Made by a program: the position numbers and the translations under genes. Below, piece after piece: positions 23,855-32,523 of a stretch of DNA of 42,898 nt (its first letter is position 1; every line of letters starts with the position of its first letter). The stretch is from the NCBI GenBank assembly GCA_030630935.1, contig DAOVMD010000001.1, forward strand, positions 1 to 42,898, read 5' to 3'. Below the pieces are notes generated by a model. The model searched no databases. It had not been told where the DNA came from and saw only the letters and a program-made list of their open reading frames with translations. This stretch comes from Candidatus Mcinerneyibacteriota bacterium (GTDB lineage: Bacteria > AUK180 > JAQVHJ01).

Positions 23855-25211
23855 CTAAAAATGCCTTGAATCTTCGATTTAATACTTTTTTAAATTGCCT
23901 TGGGTTACTTATTTCCTTAATCAGGTTCAATAATTTCTGAGAACGAGTAATCCGCTTTAAATACTTTCTTTTATATATATTGTCCGGACTGGGTTGGGGA
24001 TCTTGAACCCAACTTAAAAACTCTTTTAGCACCATCTTCGATTTCCAGTGTTTAACTGCATAATCTCGACCTTTCGCACCCATAGATTTTAATTGCTGAA
24101 TAGGTGTGTTCGAGAGTTCCAGAATTCGATTTCTGAAACTATCTTGATCCCCGATACTAATCGTGAACCCAAGATTATATTCCTTAATTATTTGAGAAAT
24201 CGACGTTCCTAAGGTTGTTAATACCGGTAATCCAGCCTTCATCATATCATTAAGTCGATTTCTTCCCCCCGTAAGAGTCTCATAACTATATGAGTCAATA
24301 TTTATTCCGATATCACTCTCAAAATAGTAATTCGGAACATTTGTTGTCTCCACCCAACCAGGAAAGATGAAATTTTTCCTTAACATAGAATTATTAACTA
24401 ATTGTTTAAACTTATTAAAGGTCTGGTTATTATGCCCGGGAATCGCTCCTCCCAGGGATACAAATTTAATTTTCGGATTTACTTCCATTGCAGAACTTAA
24501 TCCCTTATATAGAAAATCAATATCAGTCCAGTAATTATACCCACCAGTCCAAAGAACAACAAAATCTTCTTCTGCTACCAATTTTTTTCTTAATACCTGT
24601 TTGTTATGTTTATATTCTCCGGAAATAATCGGATTCTGAATAACACTCACAAAATCATAGAATATATTCAAGTGACTTACTCTATTAATAGATGCAAGTT
24701 CACCGATTAATTCAAATTTCTGGGGAAGAGATACTACTGAAAACTTATCCGCTTTAGTGGTAATTGTATATTCAATTTCCAAGAACTGCCAGACGTAATA
24801 ATCATCTTTCTCTGCCGCAGCTTTGAGTTGAAATTCACAAACTAAAGAACCATTTAGGTCTGCCCAGAAAGGAATTTTTAAATCTAATAATGTTGCATAA
24901 TAAGAAGGGATTGAATTAACCCCAATCAAAACCTCTGGCTTAAATCCTCTTACGAGTTTCTTTAAATAATCAATATCGCTGAATTTATTATCATCAATAG
25001 AATAATAGATAAGGTTTTCAAATTTGTGTTTAATCTCCGAGGATTGATCTGGAGTATAGGAATCCTTGAATCGCATTCCTAAGAGTAAAACTTCTCCGAT
25101 TTTTTGTAACTCCTCAACAAAAGCTGCGGTTCTAATAGAACCGGCATAAAGTCTTTTTGGGTTTTCGAAAGGCAATGGGGCATTCCCAATTACCAAAAAT
25201 CTTTTACTCAA
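23847..25211 (-). CDS. GT4-like glycosyltransferase, tandem copy 1
   Basis: A 454-residue paralogue of the protein encoded at 22487-23854. It opens with KRFLVIGNAPLPFENPKRL. The shared DKFSVVSLPQKFELIGEL, LWTGGYNYWTDIDFL and INIDSYSYETLTGGRNRLNDM blocks give a GT-B fold with a GT4-like donor site. The start is TTG, with GAGG about ten nt upstream and no better in-frame codon nearby. Keeping two full-length, differing copies suggests two successive transfers of similar sugars rather than redundancy (inference). Genes are packed: seven bases separate it from the GT2 gene upstream and it overlaps the next by eight. Confidence 0.82.
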   Translation of the reverse strand: MSKRFLVIGNAPLPFENPKRLYAGSIRTAAFVEELQKIGEVLLLGMRFKDSYTPDQSSEIKHKFENLIYYSIDDNKFSDIDYLKKLVRGFKPEVLIGVNSIPSYYATLLDLKIPFWADLNGSLVCEFQLKAAAEKDDYYVWQFLEIEYTITTKADKFSVVSLPQKFELIGELASINRVSHLNIFYDFVSVIQNPIISGEYKHNKQVLRKKLVAEEDFVVLWTGGYNYWTDIDFLYKGLSSAMEVNPKIKFVSLGGAIPGHNNQTFNKFKQLVNNSMLRKNFIFPGWVETTNVPNYYFESDIGINIDSYSYETLTGGRNRLNDMMKAGLPVLTTLGTSISQIIKEYNLGFTISIGDQDSFRNRILELSNTPIQQLKSMGAKGRDYAVKHWKSKMVLKEFLSWVQDPQPSPDNIYKRKYLKRITRSQKLLNLIKEISNPRQFKKVLNRRFKAFLDG

Positions 25212-25218
25212 AACAAAT

Positions 25219-26091
25219 CTACCTCATTATTTTTTTAATAACCCACTTAACAATATATGGAATTAAATTTAAATAAGCAAGAATTAACGGAATGTAGTTA
25301 CTTCTCGGACAATTAATAAACCACCATTTGATCTCAAACTTTAATGCTTTGAATAAGATATGAGTTATAGTAAAATTTTTCCAAACAAACCTTAAGCGAT
25401 TACGATGATATGTATTTAGATATCTAAAACTATTAGAGCCCAGAGTGGTTGCTTCATGATGATAAATCACACAATCTGGTTTATAAATAACTTTCTGGCC
25501 TGATAATCTTGACCTGTAACAAAGATCTGTTTCTTCGTAGTAGCCCGGGAAAAAATCTCTATCGAAGTATCCTAACGTTTCAATAACTCTTCGCTTTATC
25601 GCAAAGGCCGCGCCGGTAACGTAATCTACTTCTTTCGTTTTATTGTATTGCCCTCTATCTATTTCTTTATACCCGATATGATTTGTTAGTCCATTCGGGT
25701 GAATTATTCCGCCGGTGTGCTGAAGAGTTTTTGTTCCTGGGAAATAAATCTTGCAGCCAATTATTCCTACTTCCTCACTAAAGCCACTGTTGATATTTTT
25801 AATAAGATTTTTATCAACTATAATATCCTGGTTTAATATTAATACGATGCTCGCTGATGTTCTTTTTATTCCAAAATTCATTCCACCAGAGAATCCAAGA
25901 TTCTTTTTTAGTTTAATTGTGTTAAATTCCGGAAAATCTTGCTTGATTAATCTATAAGTCGAGTCCTTGCTGTTGTTATCAATTAAAAGAACTTCCTCAT
26001 CACCTGTTAAGGCGTCCCTCAGAGAAGATAAACAATCTTGATAAAATCTCTCTCCATTATAAAACAGAATTATTATTGAAATCTTTTTCAT
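25219..26091 (-). CDS. GT2 glycosyltransferase (rhamnosyltransferase-like)
   Basis: A 290-residue inverting GT-A glycosyltransferase. It shows ISIIILFYNGERFY, the nucleotide-binding LLIDNNSKDST, NLGFSGGMNFGI, a DXD variant in LILNQDIIVD, VTGAAFAIKR and the acceptor-side YYEETDLCYRSR. These blocks resemble the rhamnosyltransferase/WcaA-like group. The C-terminal about 50 residues are hydrophobic (IPLILAYLNLIPYIVKWVI) and should bind the membrane. The start overlaps the upstream GT2 gene by 35 bp. The enzyme probably extends the lipid-linked chain before export; the sugar is not determinable. Confidence 0.85.
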   Translation of the reverse strand: MKKISIIILFYNGERFYQDCLSSLRDALTGDEEVLLIDNNSKDSTYRLIKQDFPEFNTIKLKKNLGFSGGMNFGIKRTSASIVLILNQDIIVDKNLIKNINSGFSEEVGIIGCKIYFPGTKTLQHTGGIIHPNGLTNHIGYKEIDRGQYNKTKEVDYVTGAAFAIKRRVIETLGYFDRDFFPGYYEETDLCYRSRLSGQKVIYKPDCVIYHHEATTLGSNSFRYLNTYHRNRLRFVWKNFTITHILFKALKFEIKWWFINCPRSNYIPLILAYLNLIPYIVKWVIKKIMR

Positions 26092-27028
26092 ATTTATCTA
26101 AACTATAATCCTTAATTATCTTTTCCATACTGATTTTATGTTTAATCCTCTTACGTTTCAGCGCGATCTCATTCAACATCTCAAAAGCAAGATTTAGACC
26201 TATTAAAATGTTTTTATCTTTTAATACTCGACCTTTTTCGTAAAGATAAGTCAGGTATATAAAATGTTTCTTAATCAGCTTATCAGAATCCAGGTGAGAC
26301 CATGTACATAATAATCGATTCCTTAAATTCACAATGAATCGGCGGGTAAATTTATAATATTTTTTTACTGTCTTGGACTTTTTATGCATTACTTTTACAC
26401 TCGGGTCATATATAATTTTCCAGCCGAGTTTTAACGCTTTTAAAGAAAGATCAACGTCTTCCCAAAAATAAGGAGAGAACATTTCATCAAACATTCCTAA
26501 CTTCAATATTTTTTGGCGATCATAAACTGCACATGCTGCAACAGCATGCGGAATAAAAGTTGGTTCTTTAATTTTAAATTCTAATCCCTTTTCGTTAGGC
26601 ATTTTGATACTGAGGTCTCCATTAGAAAAACTTATTACAGTAAACCCTTCTTCCTCACATTTTTCCCCCGGCAATTTTATTGACGGAACAACAGCAAATA
26701 TTTGTTTGTTAAAGTGCTGAAGCAAATTATTAATGAATGCTTCCTTTATAACAACATCATTGTTTATTAATAAAACATAGTCACCGGAAGCTGTCTCAAT
26801 TCCAATATTACATGCTTTCGAAAAACCTGAATTTATTTTTAATTTTAAAACTCGTATTTCATTTTTAAAATTTTCCTTCAAATATTTGACACTATCATCA
26901 GTTGATGAATCATCCACAATGATAACCTCGTAGCTTTCTACACTCTGAAGTTCTGATAATAAAAGAGGCAACGTTTTTTCAAAGAGTTTTTTACCATTAA
27001 AATTGGGAATAATTACTGAAAGTTGCAT
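26057..27028 (-). CDS. GT2 glycosyltransferase
   Basis: A 323-residue GT-A enzyme: LSVIIPNFNGKKLF, the nucleotide-binding IIVDDSSTDDS, NSGFSKACNIGI, the metal-binding LLINNDVVI, an AACAVYDRQ loop, and SPYFWEDVDLSLKAL as the catalytic-base/acceptor motif. These are the five standard blocks of polymer-extending GT2 proteins. The C-terminal about 90 residues are basic and helical, without membrane helices. The start overlaps the stop of the small coiled-coil gene by one base. With the following GT2 it forms a pair of related but clearly different enzymes; it is less hydrophobic at the C-terminus. Confidence 0.86.
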   Translation of the reverse strand: MQLSVIIPNFNGKKLFEKTLPLLLSELQSVESYEVIIVDDSSTDDSVKYLKENFKNEIRVLKLKINSGFSKACNIGIETASGDYVLLINNDVVIKEAFINNLLQHFNKQIFAVVPSIKLPGEKCEEEGFTVISFSNGDLSIKMPNEKGLEFKIKEPTFIPHAVAACAVYDRQKILKLGMFDEMFSPYFWEDVDLSLKALKLGWKIIYDPSVKVMHKKSKTVKKYYKFTRRFIVNLRNRLLCTWSHLDSDKLIKKHFIYLTYLYEKGRVLKDKNILIGLNLAFEMLNEIALKRKRIKHKISMEKIIKDYSLDKYEKDFNNNSVL

Positions 27029-27357
27029 TATTTGTCCTTTAAAAATTTCTTAAATTTTTGATATAATTTATAAGACTTGGTCTTCGATATCTTTTCAAGA
27101 CGATTCTTATATAAGAGCATGTGGTGTTCTAATTTTTTATTTTCTTTCTTTTGTAACTTTAGTTCTTTCACTAAATCATCAAGGTCATTTTCAAGCATTG
27201 AAAATATATCTAAATATTGATTAAACAGCTCCTTATCTTCAAAAATATTAATTTTAAAACTCTCTTGGAATTCAAACAATCCCTTTTTGTTCTCTTCTAT
27301 AAAAAAAAATATTTCCTTTTTCTGTAATTCTTTGATCTTTTCTCTTATATTTTTCAT
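27028..27357 (-). CDS. Small coiled-coil protein between Wzt and the glycosyltransferases
   Basis: A 109-residue, strongly charged protein with no membrane segment. Residues about 45-95 read as heptad-like helix (LDDLVKELKLQKKENKKLEH and onward). The C-terminus ends in SKTKSYKLYQKFKKFLK, a motif often found as a tail or linker in bacterial glycosyltransferases and Wzt-associated proteins. It may be a scaffold or chain-length coiled coil, comparable in idea to the WbdD coiled coil that measures chain length, but no catalytic domain is attached. It overlaps wzt by four bases (ATGA) and the next GT2 gene by one, so it belongs to the operon. The function is not established. Confidence 0.7.
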   Translation of the reverse strand: MKNIREKIKELQKKEIFFFIEENKKGLFEFQESFKINIFEDKELFNQYLDIFSMLENDLDDLVKELKLQKKENKKLEHHMLLYKNRLEKISKTKSYKLYQKFKKFLKDK

Positions 27358-28967
27358 ATATGAATTTCAAATTTATTTTTAAGAAGGGTTTTTATTTTAT
27401 TTTCAAGGGAATTTAATTTTGTTAATTTTCTCTTCTCAATATTTGTTATTAGTTCTTCCTGCTTTATACCTGAAATACTTAAGAAAAGTTTCTCAAATAT
27501 AGTCTCCTGATTCAGGTTATTCTCTTCTATTTTAAAAGGAATTTCATTATGTGAAAAGATTATAACCTTTTGATACATTCCTTTTGAAGAAAGAGATGTT
27601 GAATAACCCGCTTTGTTGATAACGGAATTAAGCTTCCGAAACAAAATGGACCTTTCAAAAATATCATATGTAACATTAATAATAATTGAGTATAATAACC
27701 ATTCATAAATTGAAAGAATATAAAATTCTCTGTAATTAATATTATTTTTCTTCAAGAAGTTTATTATGTTGGAATCATCGTTAAACTCAAGTTCTGATTT
27801 TGATTTAATAATTTTATCTTGAATGGAATAGTTTTCTTCACAAAACTTATACGAAAAAAGTTCTGCTTCAACTCTTTTTTTACTTGGAGTTAGGTAACTT
27901 AAAATTCCTAAAGTTTTTGGTGTTTCAAAAAATTGCATAAGAAAAGATTTTGTTTTTTCAATTTCCAAAAATGGAATAATATTAAAACCTATTGATATAT
28001 CAAAATAGTTTAAAAAAGGAAGGGCCTCCGGAGTAAATTTTAAATCCATTGTCTTCATTCCTGGATTCATTATAAAATGTTCATATTTTTTTAAGAAAAA
28101 TTCTGGACTATATGAATCTAAACTTAAATATAATAATTTTGGATTGGATAACCCTAAAAATTCAATCATTCTATACAGCATATCCATCTTGGTAAAAACT
28201 TCAAAATGAAATTCTTCTTTGAAAGTTGGTTTAACCTCTTCAATTTTTTCTTCTTTCTCTTCAATTTTTTCTTCACTTTTATCTTCTTTCAAAGCAATGG
28301 GAGATAATTTCCCCTCTGCCATATTGTAAACCTTATTAGATAAGCGGGTTAATAACCCCAGATTATGAGAAACAATTATTATCGTTTTGCCTTCTTCCTG
28401 GAAATCTCTTAACCTTTGAAGACACTTAGCCTGGAAACCAACATCACCAACTGCTAATATTTCATCAATGAGCAGAATATCAAAATCCGCGTGAATCGCA
28501 ATTGAGAAACCAAGCCTGAGATACATCCCCGAGGAGAAGGTTTTAACTTTCGTATCGATAAAACCTCCAATGTCCGCAAACTTAACTATTGAATCGTATT
28601 TCTTCTCTATCTCATCTTTTTTAAAGCCAAGAAGCAGGGCATTAAGGTAAATGTTTTCTCTACCGGTAAGTTCCGGATGAAAGCCTGCGCCTAATTCGAG
28701 TATTGAAGAGACCTTACCTTGAATGTCAACTATTCCAGAAGTTGGGTATAGTGTTCCACTTAATATTTTTAATAATGTTGTCTTCCCAGAACCATTAGGA
28801 CCGGTAATCCCGATGGTTTTTCCTTTCTCAATATTCATGTTTATCCCTTTTAATGCAGAAAACCTGGTCTTTTTGCCACCGGAAAAGATAAGGCCAATCA
28901 GGCTGGCTGTCTCGTGATAAATATCAAATTCTTTAACTAGGTTTTTTATTTCTACTGCGTTTTCCAT
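27354..28967 (-). CDS. wzt: ABC exporter ATPase of O-antigen type with atypical C-terminal domain
   Basis: A 537-residue ATPase of a polysaccharide ABC-2 exporter. Walker A is GPNGSGKT (56-63), LELGAGFHPELTGREN is characteristic of Wzt/TagH proteins, the signature is FSSGM (144-148), Walker B is ILLIDE (164-169), and the switch is His201. A Glu/Lys-rich linker (about 229-246) contains a repeated EKIEE, mirrored in DNA by a direct repeat near 28237-28275. The C-terminal part (about 250-537) does not look like the usual Wzt beta-sandwich that reads chain ends. Its LLYLSLDSYSPEF and FDISIGFNIIPF strands suggest a degraded methyltransferase-like alpha/beta fold, with no SAM motif, followed by a helical tail. 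It pairs with the permease gene two bases upstream. Confidence 0.85.
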   Translation of the reverse strand: MENAVEIKNLVKEFDIYHETASLIGLIFSGGKKTRFSALKGINMNIEKGKTIGITGPNGSGKTTLLKILSGTLYPTSGIVDIQGKVSSILELGAGFHPELTGRENIYLNALLLGFKKDEIEKKYDSIVKFADIGGFIDTKVKTFSSGMYLRLGFSIAIHADFDILLIDEILAVGDVGFQAKCLQRLRDFQEEGKTIIIVSHNLGLLTRLSNKVYNMAEGKLSPIALKEDKSEEKIEEKEEKIEEVKPTFKEEFHFEVFTKMDMLYRMIEFLGLSNPKLLYLSLDSYSPEFFLKKYEHFIMNPGMKTMDLKFTPEALPFLNYFDISIGFNIIPFLEIEKTKSFLMQFFETPKTLGILSYLTPSKKRVEAELFSYKFCEENYSIQDKIIKSKSELEFNDDSNIINFLKKNNINYREFYILSIYEWLLYSIIINVTYDIFERSILFRKLNSVINKAGYSTSLSSKGMYQKVIIFSHNEIPFKIEENNLNQETIFEKLFLSISGIKQEELITNIEKRKLTKLNSLENKIKTLLKNKFEIHI

Positions 28968-28969
28968 AA

Positions 28970-29779
28970 CTATATTAAATCCATTATTTTTTTCTTCATT
29001 GAATTATGAATAATCTGAGCAAAGATAAAGATTCCAATTGAAAATACAAAGGAATATATCTCTGCGTACGAAGGTATAATTCTACCATAGAATACGAGGT
29101 CCTGTAAATATGTAATGATTCCAAAAAGCGGGTTAAGTTTCAATAGATAAAACAACATCGGCATTTTTGAATGCATCGCCCCATAGACCAGTTTTACAGG
29201 ATATATTATAGGTGTAATATAAAACAAAGCAAGTAATGCAACTTCCACAATATATTTAATATCTCTAAACCTGACATTTAAACTTGAAAAAAGTAATGAT
29301 ATCCCTGTTGTTTGAATAAAGAAGATAAAATACACAATTGGAACCATTAATATCGTCCACCTTATCTGAACCCCTAAAATCAAATAAATCACTAACAAAA
29401 CGATAAAGTCTATCATCAACAGGTAAAAATTTGATAAAGAGATCGAGATTGGTAAAATCTGTATAGGGAGTTTAACTTTCTTCAAAACATTGGCCTGGTC
29501 CACAAAAGCATTTGTTGAAGTCGCTAATGTTCCTGAAAAATAAATCCAGGGGAACAATCCGGTTAACAGGTAAGCTGTATATGATATCCCCTCAACCGAA
29601 AATTTTGCAAAGAAATAAGAAAAGATTATCTTAAAAATTATAGCCATGATCACAGGGACAAGAATTGACCATAGAAAACCTAAGACTGTACTCTTATACT
29701 TTATCTTCAGTTCTTTAACCGCGAGATTAAAGAGTAGTGACCTGTAACTTGTGATAACCTGGAAAAAATCTTTAAACAT
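28970..29779 (-). CDS. wzm: ABC-2 polysaccharide export permease
   Basis: A 269-residue permease with six hydrophobic segments. The N-terminal AVKELKIKYKSTVLGFLWSI is the family's conserved amphipathic start (R/KELK.RYK...LG..W). ANVLKKVKLP and LNVRFRDIKYIV are the other recognised blocks, and PIIYPV precedes the last outer loop. It forms the membrane channel through which the Wzt partner (next gene) drives a lipid-linked glycan across the cytoplasmic membrane. It is the promoter-proximal gene of the nine-gene operon down to 20418. A strong promoter lies at 29804-29832, and AAGGA stands four to five nt before the ATG. Confidence 0.9.
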   Translation of the reverse strand: MFKDFFQVITSYRSLLFNLAVKELKIKYKSTVLGFLWSILVPVIMAIIFKIIFSYFFAKFSVEGISYTAYLLTGLFPWIYFSGTLATSTNAFVDQANVLKKVKLPIQILPISISLSNFYLLMIDFIVLLVIYLILGVQIRWTILMVPIVYFIFFIQTTGISLLFSSLNVRFRDIKYIVEVALLALFYITPIIYPVKLVYGAMHSKMPMLFYLLKLNPLFGIITYLQDLVFYGRIIPSYAEIYSFVFSIGIFIFAQIIHNSMKKKIMDLI

Positions 29780-29803
29780 AAAAATCCTTATATCTTAATG
29801 CTA

Positions 29804-29832
29804 ATTATATCATAAAAGAGAAAATTTATCAA
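29804..29832 (-). promoter_or_regulatory. Promoter of the Wzm/Wzt-glycosyltransferase operon
   Basis: TTGATA (29832-29827), a 17-bp spacer and a perfect TATAAT (29809-29804) on the minus strand. The leader would be about 18 nt, with AAGGA just before the ATG at 29779. Confidence 0.75.
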
Positions 29833-29850
29833 GGTTAGACATTGCTTAAG

Positions 29851-30186
29851 CTATTTTTTATTTTTTACTAAATCCGCAGTCCATGAGATTAAATATATCA
29901 ATACTAAATAAAACATTATGGTAATTATAAAACCAAATAAGTTTTTTGGTGCAGCTCCGATTCCAAATTCGAAAAAGTATAATTTAAACCAAGCCCCAAG
30001 AATAATAGCAGGAAAAGAAAAGAAAAACATGATAATAATAAAACAAAAATCGTTTATAAACGACATGGTTCCGAGCTGTTTTTCAATAAGAATATCCAAT
30101 ACTGCGAAAGAGGGTAGACCAAAAATGAAAAGAAGCAATATGATAAATAATTTCTTTCTATTATTTGTAAATTTAAATAGTTTCAT
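29851..30186 (-). CDS. Small three-helix membrane protein of unknown function
   Basis: A 111-residue protein with three hydrophobic segments (about 13-32, 44-64 and 82-104) joined by short loops. The basic N-terminus (KLFKFTNNRKK) favours an inside location, and the C-terminus ends in VKNKK. The second loop has GAWFKLYFFEFGIGAAPKN. There is no clear Shine-Dalgarno. It lies between the radical SAM gene (54 bp upstream) and the exporter promoter, so it ends the origin-proximal transcription direction before the glycan operon. I recognise no family; a small accessory envelope protein is possible. Confidence 0.65.
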   Translation of the reverse strand: MKLFKFTNNRKKLFIILLLFIFGLPSFAVLDILIEKQLGTMSFINDFCFIIIMFFFSFPAIILGAWFKLYFFEFGIGAAPKNLFGFIITIMFYLVLIYLISWTADLVKNKK

Positions 30187-30240
30187 AAAAAGTTATTTGA
30201 TATTTAATTTTCTCAACTATTATTTTCTTGCTTAGATTTT

Positions 30241-31791
30241 TCATTTCACATTAACATACCCGATTTTTCTAAATAATTCAGAAATGTTCTCTTTAACTAT
30301 TTCTTTCTTATAATATAAATCCGGGAAAAGAATATTCTTAAGCTCAACTCCAGTAAATATTTTTTCAGGAAGTTTTTTCGAATTATTCCAGCTCGTAACC
30401 GGATAGATCCTATTTTTATCCAGGAAAAATTTTAAGTTTGGAAAGGAACCTTTAATCTTTAAAATATTATTACCAGTCTTTAATCTTAAAGGAATCTGCG
30501 AATAAGCAAACTTTTTCAACTCATTAATTCCTGAAGCATCATAAAGAACCAATAAAAAAAAGATATCTATACTCTCAGAATTTCCCTTCTTATAATTAAT
30601 AAAGATTGAATCATCAGATATTTTAATATCATAAAACTTAGAAAGTTTCTCATCAAGTCCTTTCGGTTGAAACATTGACCTTTGTTTTATTTCCTGATTT
30701 AAATAATCCATCCCTTTAAATTCATTAAATTGATGATCAATCAGGTTACAGTTTTTACATTGCCAGGGAACTTCGCCTGTTTTAAATAGTTTTCTAAGTC
30801 TATTATAGGTTTCTCCATTCCAAATATTCTCTAATGAATCTAATGCAAGGTTCCCCATCCTGATAGGCACAGGATGACAACAAGAGAGAATATCTCCTTT
30901 AATATCGATCCATGTTTTATACCATAAATACGGACAACTTCTAAACTTTGGTTTGGTTGGTTCGATTTTATCGGTCTCCCGAACTTTTGTTCCGGAAGCA
31001 ACTTCATTTTTCGCCACTGACACTGCTTCATCAATAACAAATAGCCCGGGTAATAAAACCTTTAAATGCATTTTAGTCGAAAGCTGCTTAACTTTATTAT
31101 GCCACTCATTATATTCTTCTTTATGTTTGAACATTGATTCATAATTTAGGTCATCATTAAATATCACAAGGTGCGACGCTTCAAAGTATTGTATTCCCTT
31201 TGAACCCAAATCTTTTAAAATTTCTAAAAACTCAGTATAATTTGAATGCATTATAACAAAGTCAATTACTATCTTTAATTTACTTCTCTTCTCTTTGGTT
31301 TTCTTAATTAATTTCAAAATATTTTCATATATCTTTTTAAATTCTGCTCCTGCTCTGATACTGTTATATATGTTTTCGGAAAAGCCATCGAGAGATATAT
31401 GAATCTCTGAAAAATGTTCTGAAATAAACTCGACATTATTATCTGTTAATGTTGTCCCATTTGTATATGACGAAATCCTTGTTTTTGAATCTGAAAAAAC
31501 TTCCTTTAACCTGTTCCAGCCTGAATATAAAAAGGGTTCACCGGAAACAGATAACTCTAATTGTTCAATTTTGTTAATTATTGGAATTAATTTCTCTTCA
31601 AAATAATCATTGTCAAACTCTACAAAATCAATCTTTTTCCCAAACCGGTAACAGATTTTGCATTCCAGGTTACAGCGGTTTGTGTTTTCCCAAACCACAA
31701 CTCTTGGTAACCGTGTAGATTTAGGGATAAGGTATTTTCTTCTTAGCTTCTCGTTTACTCTACGATAAATATGTTTTATTAATCTAAACAC
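30241..31791 (-). CDS. Radical SAM/SPASM protein with extra C-terminal domain
   Basis: A 516-residue protein. The radical SAM cluster motif is NRCNLECKIC (Cys40, Cys44, Cys47), preceded by the strand VVVWENT. LSVSGEPFLY is the GGEP-like SAM motif and ISLDGFSENIYNSIR a later barrel strand. A SPASM-type auxiliary iron-sulfur region runs from CPYLWYKTWIDIKGDILSC to CKNC (about 287-347), with the usual GNL...SLENIWNGE between. Residues about 365-516 form an additional domain with no motif I know. SPASM enzymes modify peptides, proteins or small molecules; no precursor peptide gene is visible nearby, and some polysaccharide loci carry such enzymes. The start is GTG with AGGA eight nt upstream. It follows the nucleotidyltransferase-like gene by 21 bp. 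Confidence 0.82.
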   Translation of the reverse strand: MFRLIKHIYRRVNEKLRRKYLIPKSTRLPRVVVWENTNRCNLECKICYRFGKKIDFVEFDNDYFEEKLIPIINKIEQLELSVSGEPFLYSGWNRLKEVFSDSKTRISSYTNGTTLTDNNVEFISEHFSEIHISLDGFSENIYNSIRAGAEFKKIYENILKLIKKTKEKRSKLKIVIDFVIMHSNYTEFLEILKDLGSKGIQYFEASHLVIFNDDLNYESMFKHKEEYNEWHNKVKQLSTKMHLKVLLPGLFVIDEAVSVAKNEVASGTKVRETDKIEPTKPKFRSCPYLWYKTWIDIKGDILSCCHPVPIRMGNLALDSLENIWNGETYNRLRKLFKTGEVPWQCKNCNLIDHQFNEFKGMDYLNQEIKQRSMFQPKGLDEKLSKFYDIKISDDSIFINYKKGNSESIDIFFLLVLYDASGINELKKFAYSQIPLRLKTGNNILKIKGSFPNLKFFLDKNRIYPVTSWNNSKKLPEKIFTGVELKNILFPDLYYKKEIVKENISELFRKIGYVNVK

Positions 31792-31812
31792 AGAGGTTGT
31801 CCTGGATTGAAA

Positions 31813-32514
31813 TTAAATTTTTAATTTTTCAAGGTATGAAAGAAGCCCGTCCCTTTTTAATTTCCTTTTAAAATATTCCACATCAATAAAGTTTTGGTAG
31901 GATTTGAATAAACGGTGAGCCCAATCATATTCTTCGGGATATTCCTTTTTATCAAAAATATTAATCCTGTCAACTATTAAATCTTCAATTCCAATTAATA
32001 AAACTTCCTTGTCGCCATATATCATTTTATTTAAGTATTTTTTATCCCCATTAAAATGACCTGAATGCGGCTCAACTGCAATTTTTTTATCAAGTGAATA
32101 ATAATACTTTCCTCTCTTATAAAACTTTTTCTTCCGTAGGAATTTAATTAATTTATCTAAGACATCCTCTTCCAGATAAAAATCAATGGCACCGGTTGGA
32201 TATTGTGCTCCTGAATAATATTCCAGTGCACTTCCTCCAACAATAATTGGTGGATTTTCAGTATAAATTTTAAATAAATAAGACGAAAAATAAAAACGCT
32301 TCTGAAAGATATCTTTATATGTTAATAATTGCTGAAACTCTTCTTCGTCTCTATCAAAACACTCTGTATTTAAGTGATGTATATAGTTTGAGAAAAATAT
32401 TTTCCCCGTCTTTAATTCTAAATACGGAAAAGCATTCTCGTCACGAAGGCTATTAAAATTTCCTTCTTTGGTTTCAAAATTCTTTTCCAGTTCATCAATA
32501 TTCAAAAACCTCAT
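31813..32514 (-). CDS. Nucleotidyltransferase-fold protein with altered active site
   Basis: About 233 residues. The core IIVGGSALEYYSGAQYPTGAIDFYLE matches the minimal nucleotidyltransferase pattern GG.A....G....T.D(I/V)D, but the first metal-binding Asp is Ala (numbered from the longer GTG start: Gly95-Gly96, Thr109, Ala111, Asp113). A second acidic strand (IAVEPHSGHF) follows. Loss of one carboxylate makes normal nucleotidyl transfer doubtful. The family includes poorly described proteins encoded beside radical SAM and other modification enzymes. I prefer ATG 32514, with GAGG five nt upstream, to a GTG at 32520. It lies between mutS2 and the radical SAM gene in the same direction; a shared job with the latter is plausible but unproven. 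Confidence 0.68.
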   Translation of the reverse strand: MRFLNIDELEKNFETKEGNFNSLRDENAFPYLELKTGKIFFSNYIHHLNTECFDRDEEEFQQLLTYKDIFQKRFYFSSYLFKIYTENPPIIVGGSALEYYSGAQYPTGAIDFYLEEDVLDKLIKFLRKKKFYKRGKYYYSLDKKIAVEPHSGHFNGDKKYLNKMIYGDKEVLLIGIEDLIVDRINIFDKKEYPEEYDWAHRLFKSYQNFIDVEYFKRKLKRDGLLSYLEKLKI

Positions 32515-32523
32515 ATCCACCTC

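Noticed and set aside
28237-28275. Direct DNA repeat considered as a regulatory or mobile repeat
   Set aside because: It encodes the Glu/Lys linker of Wzt (EKIEE units) and is explained by coding repetition.
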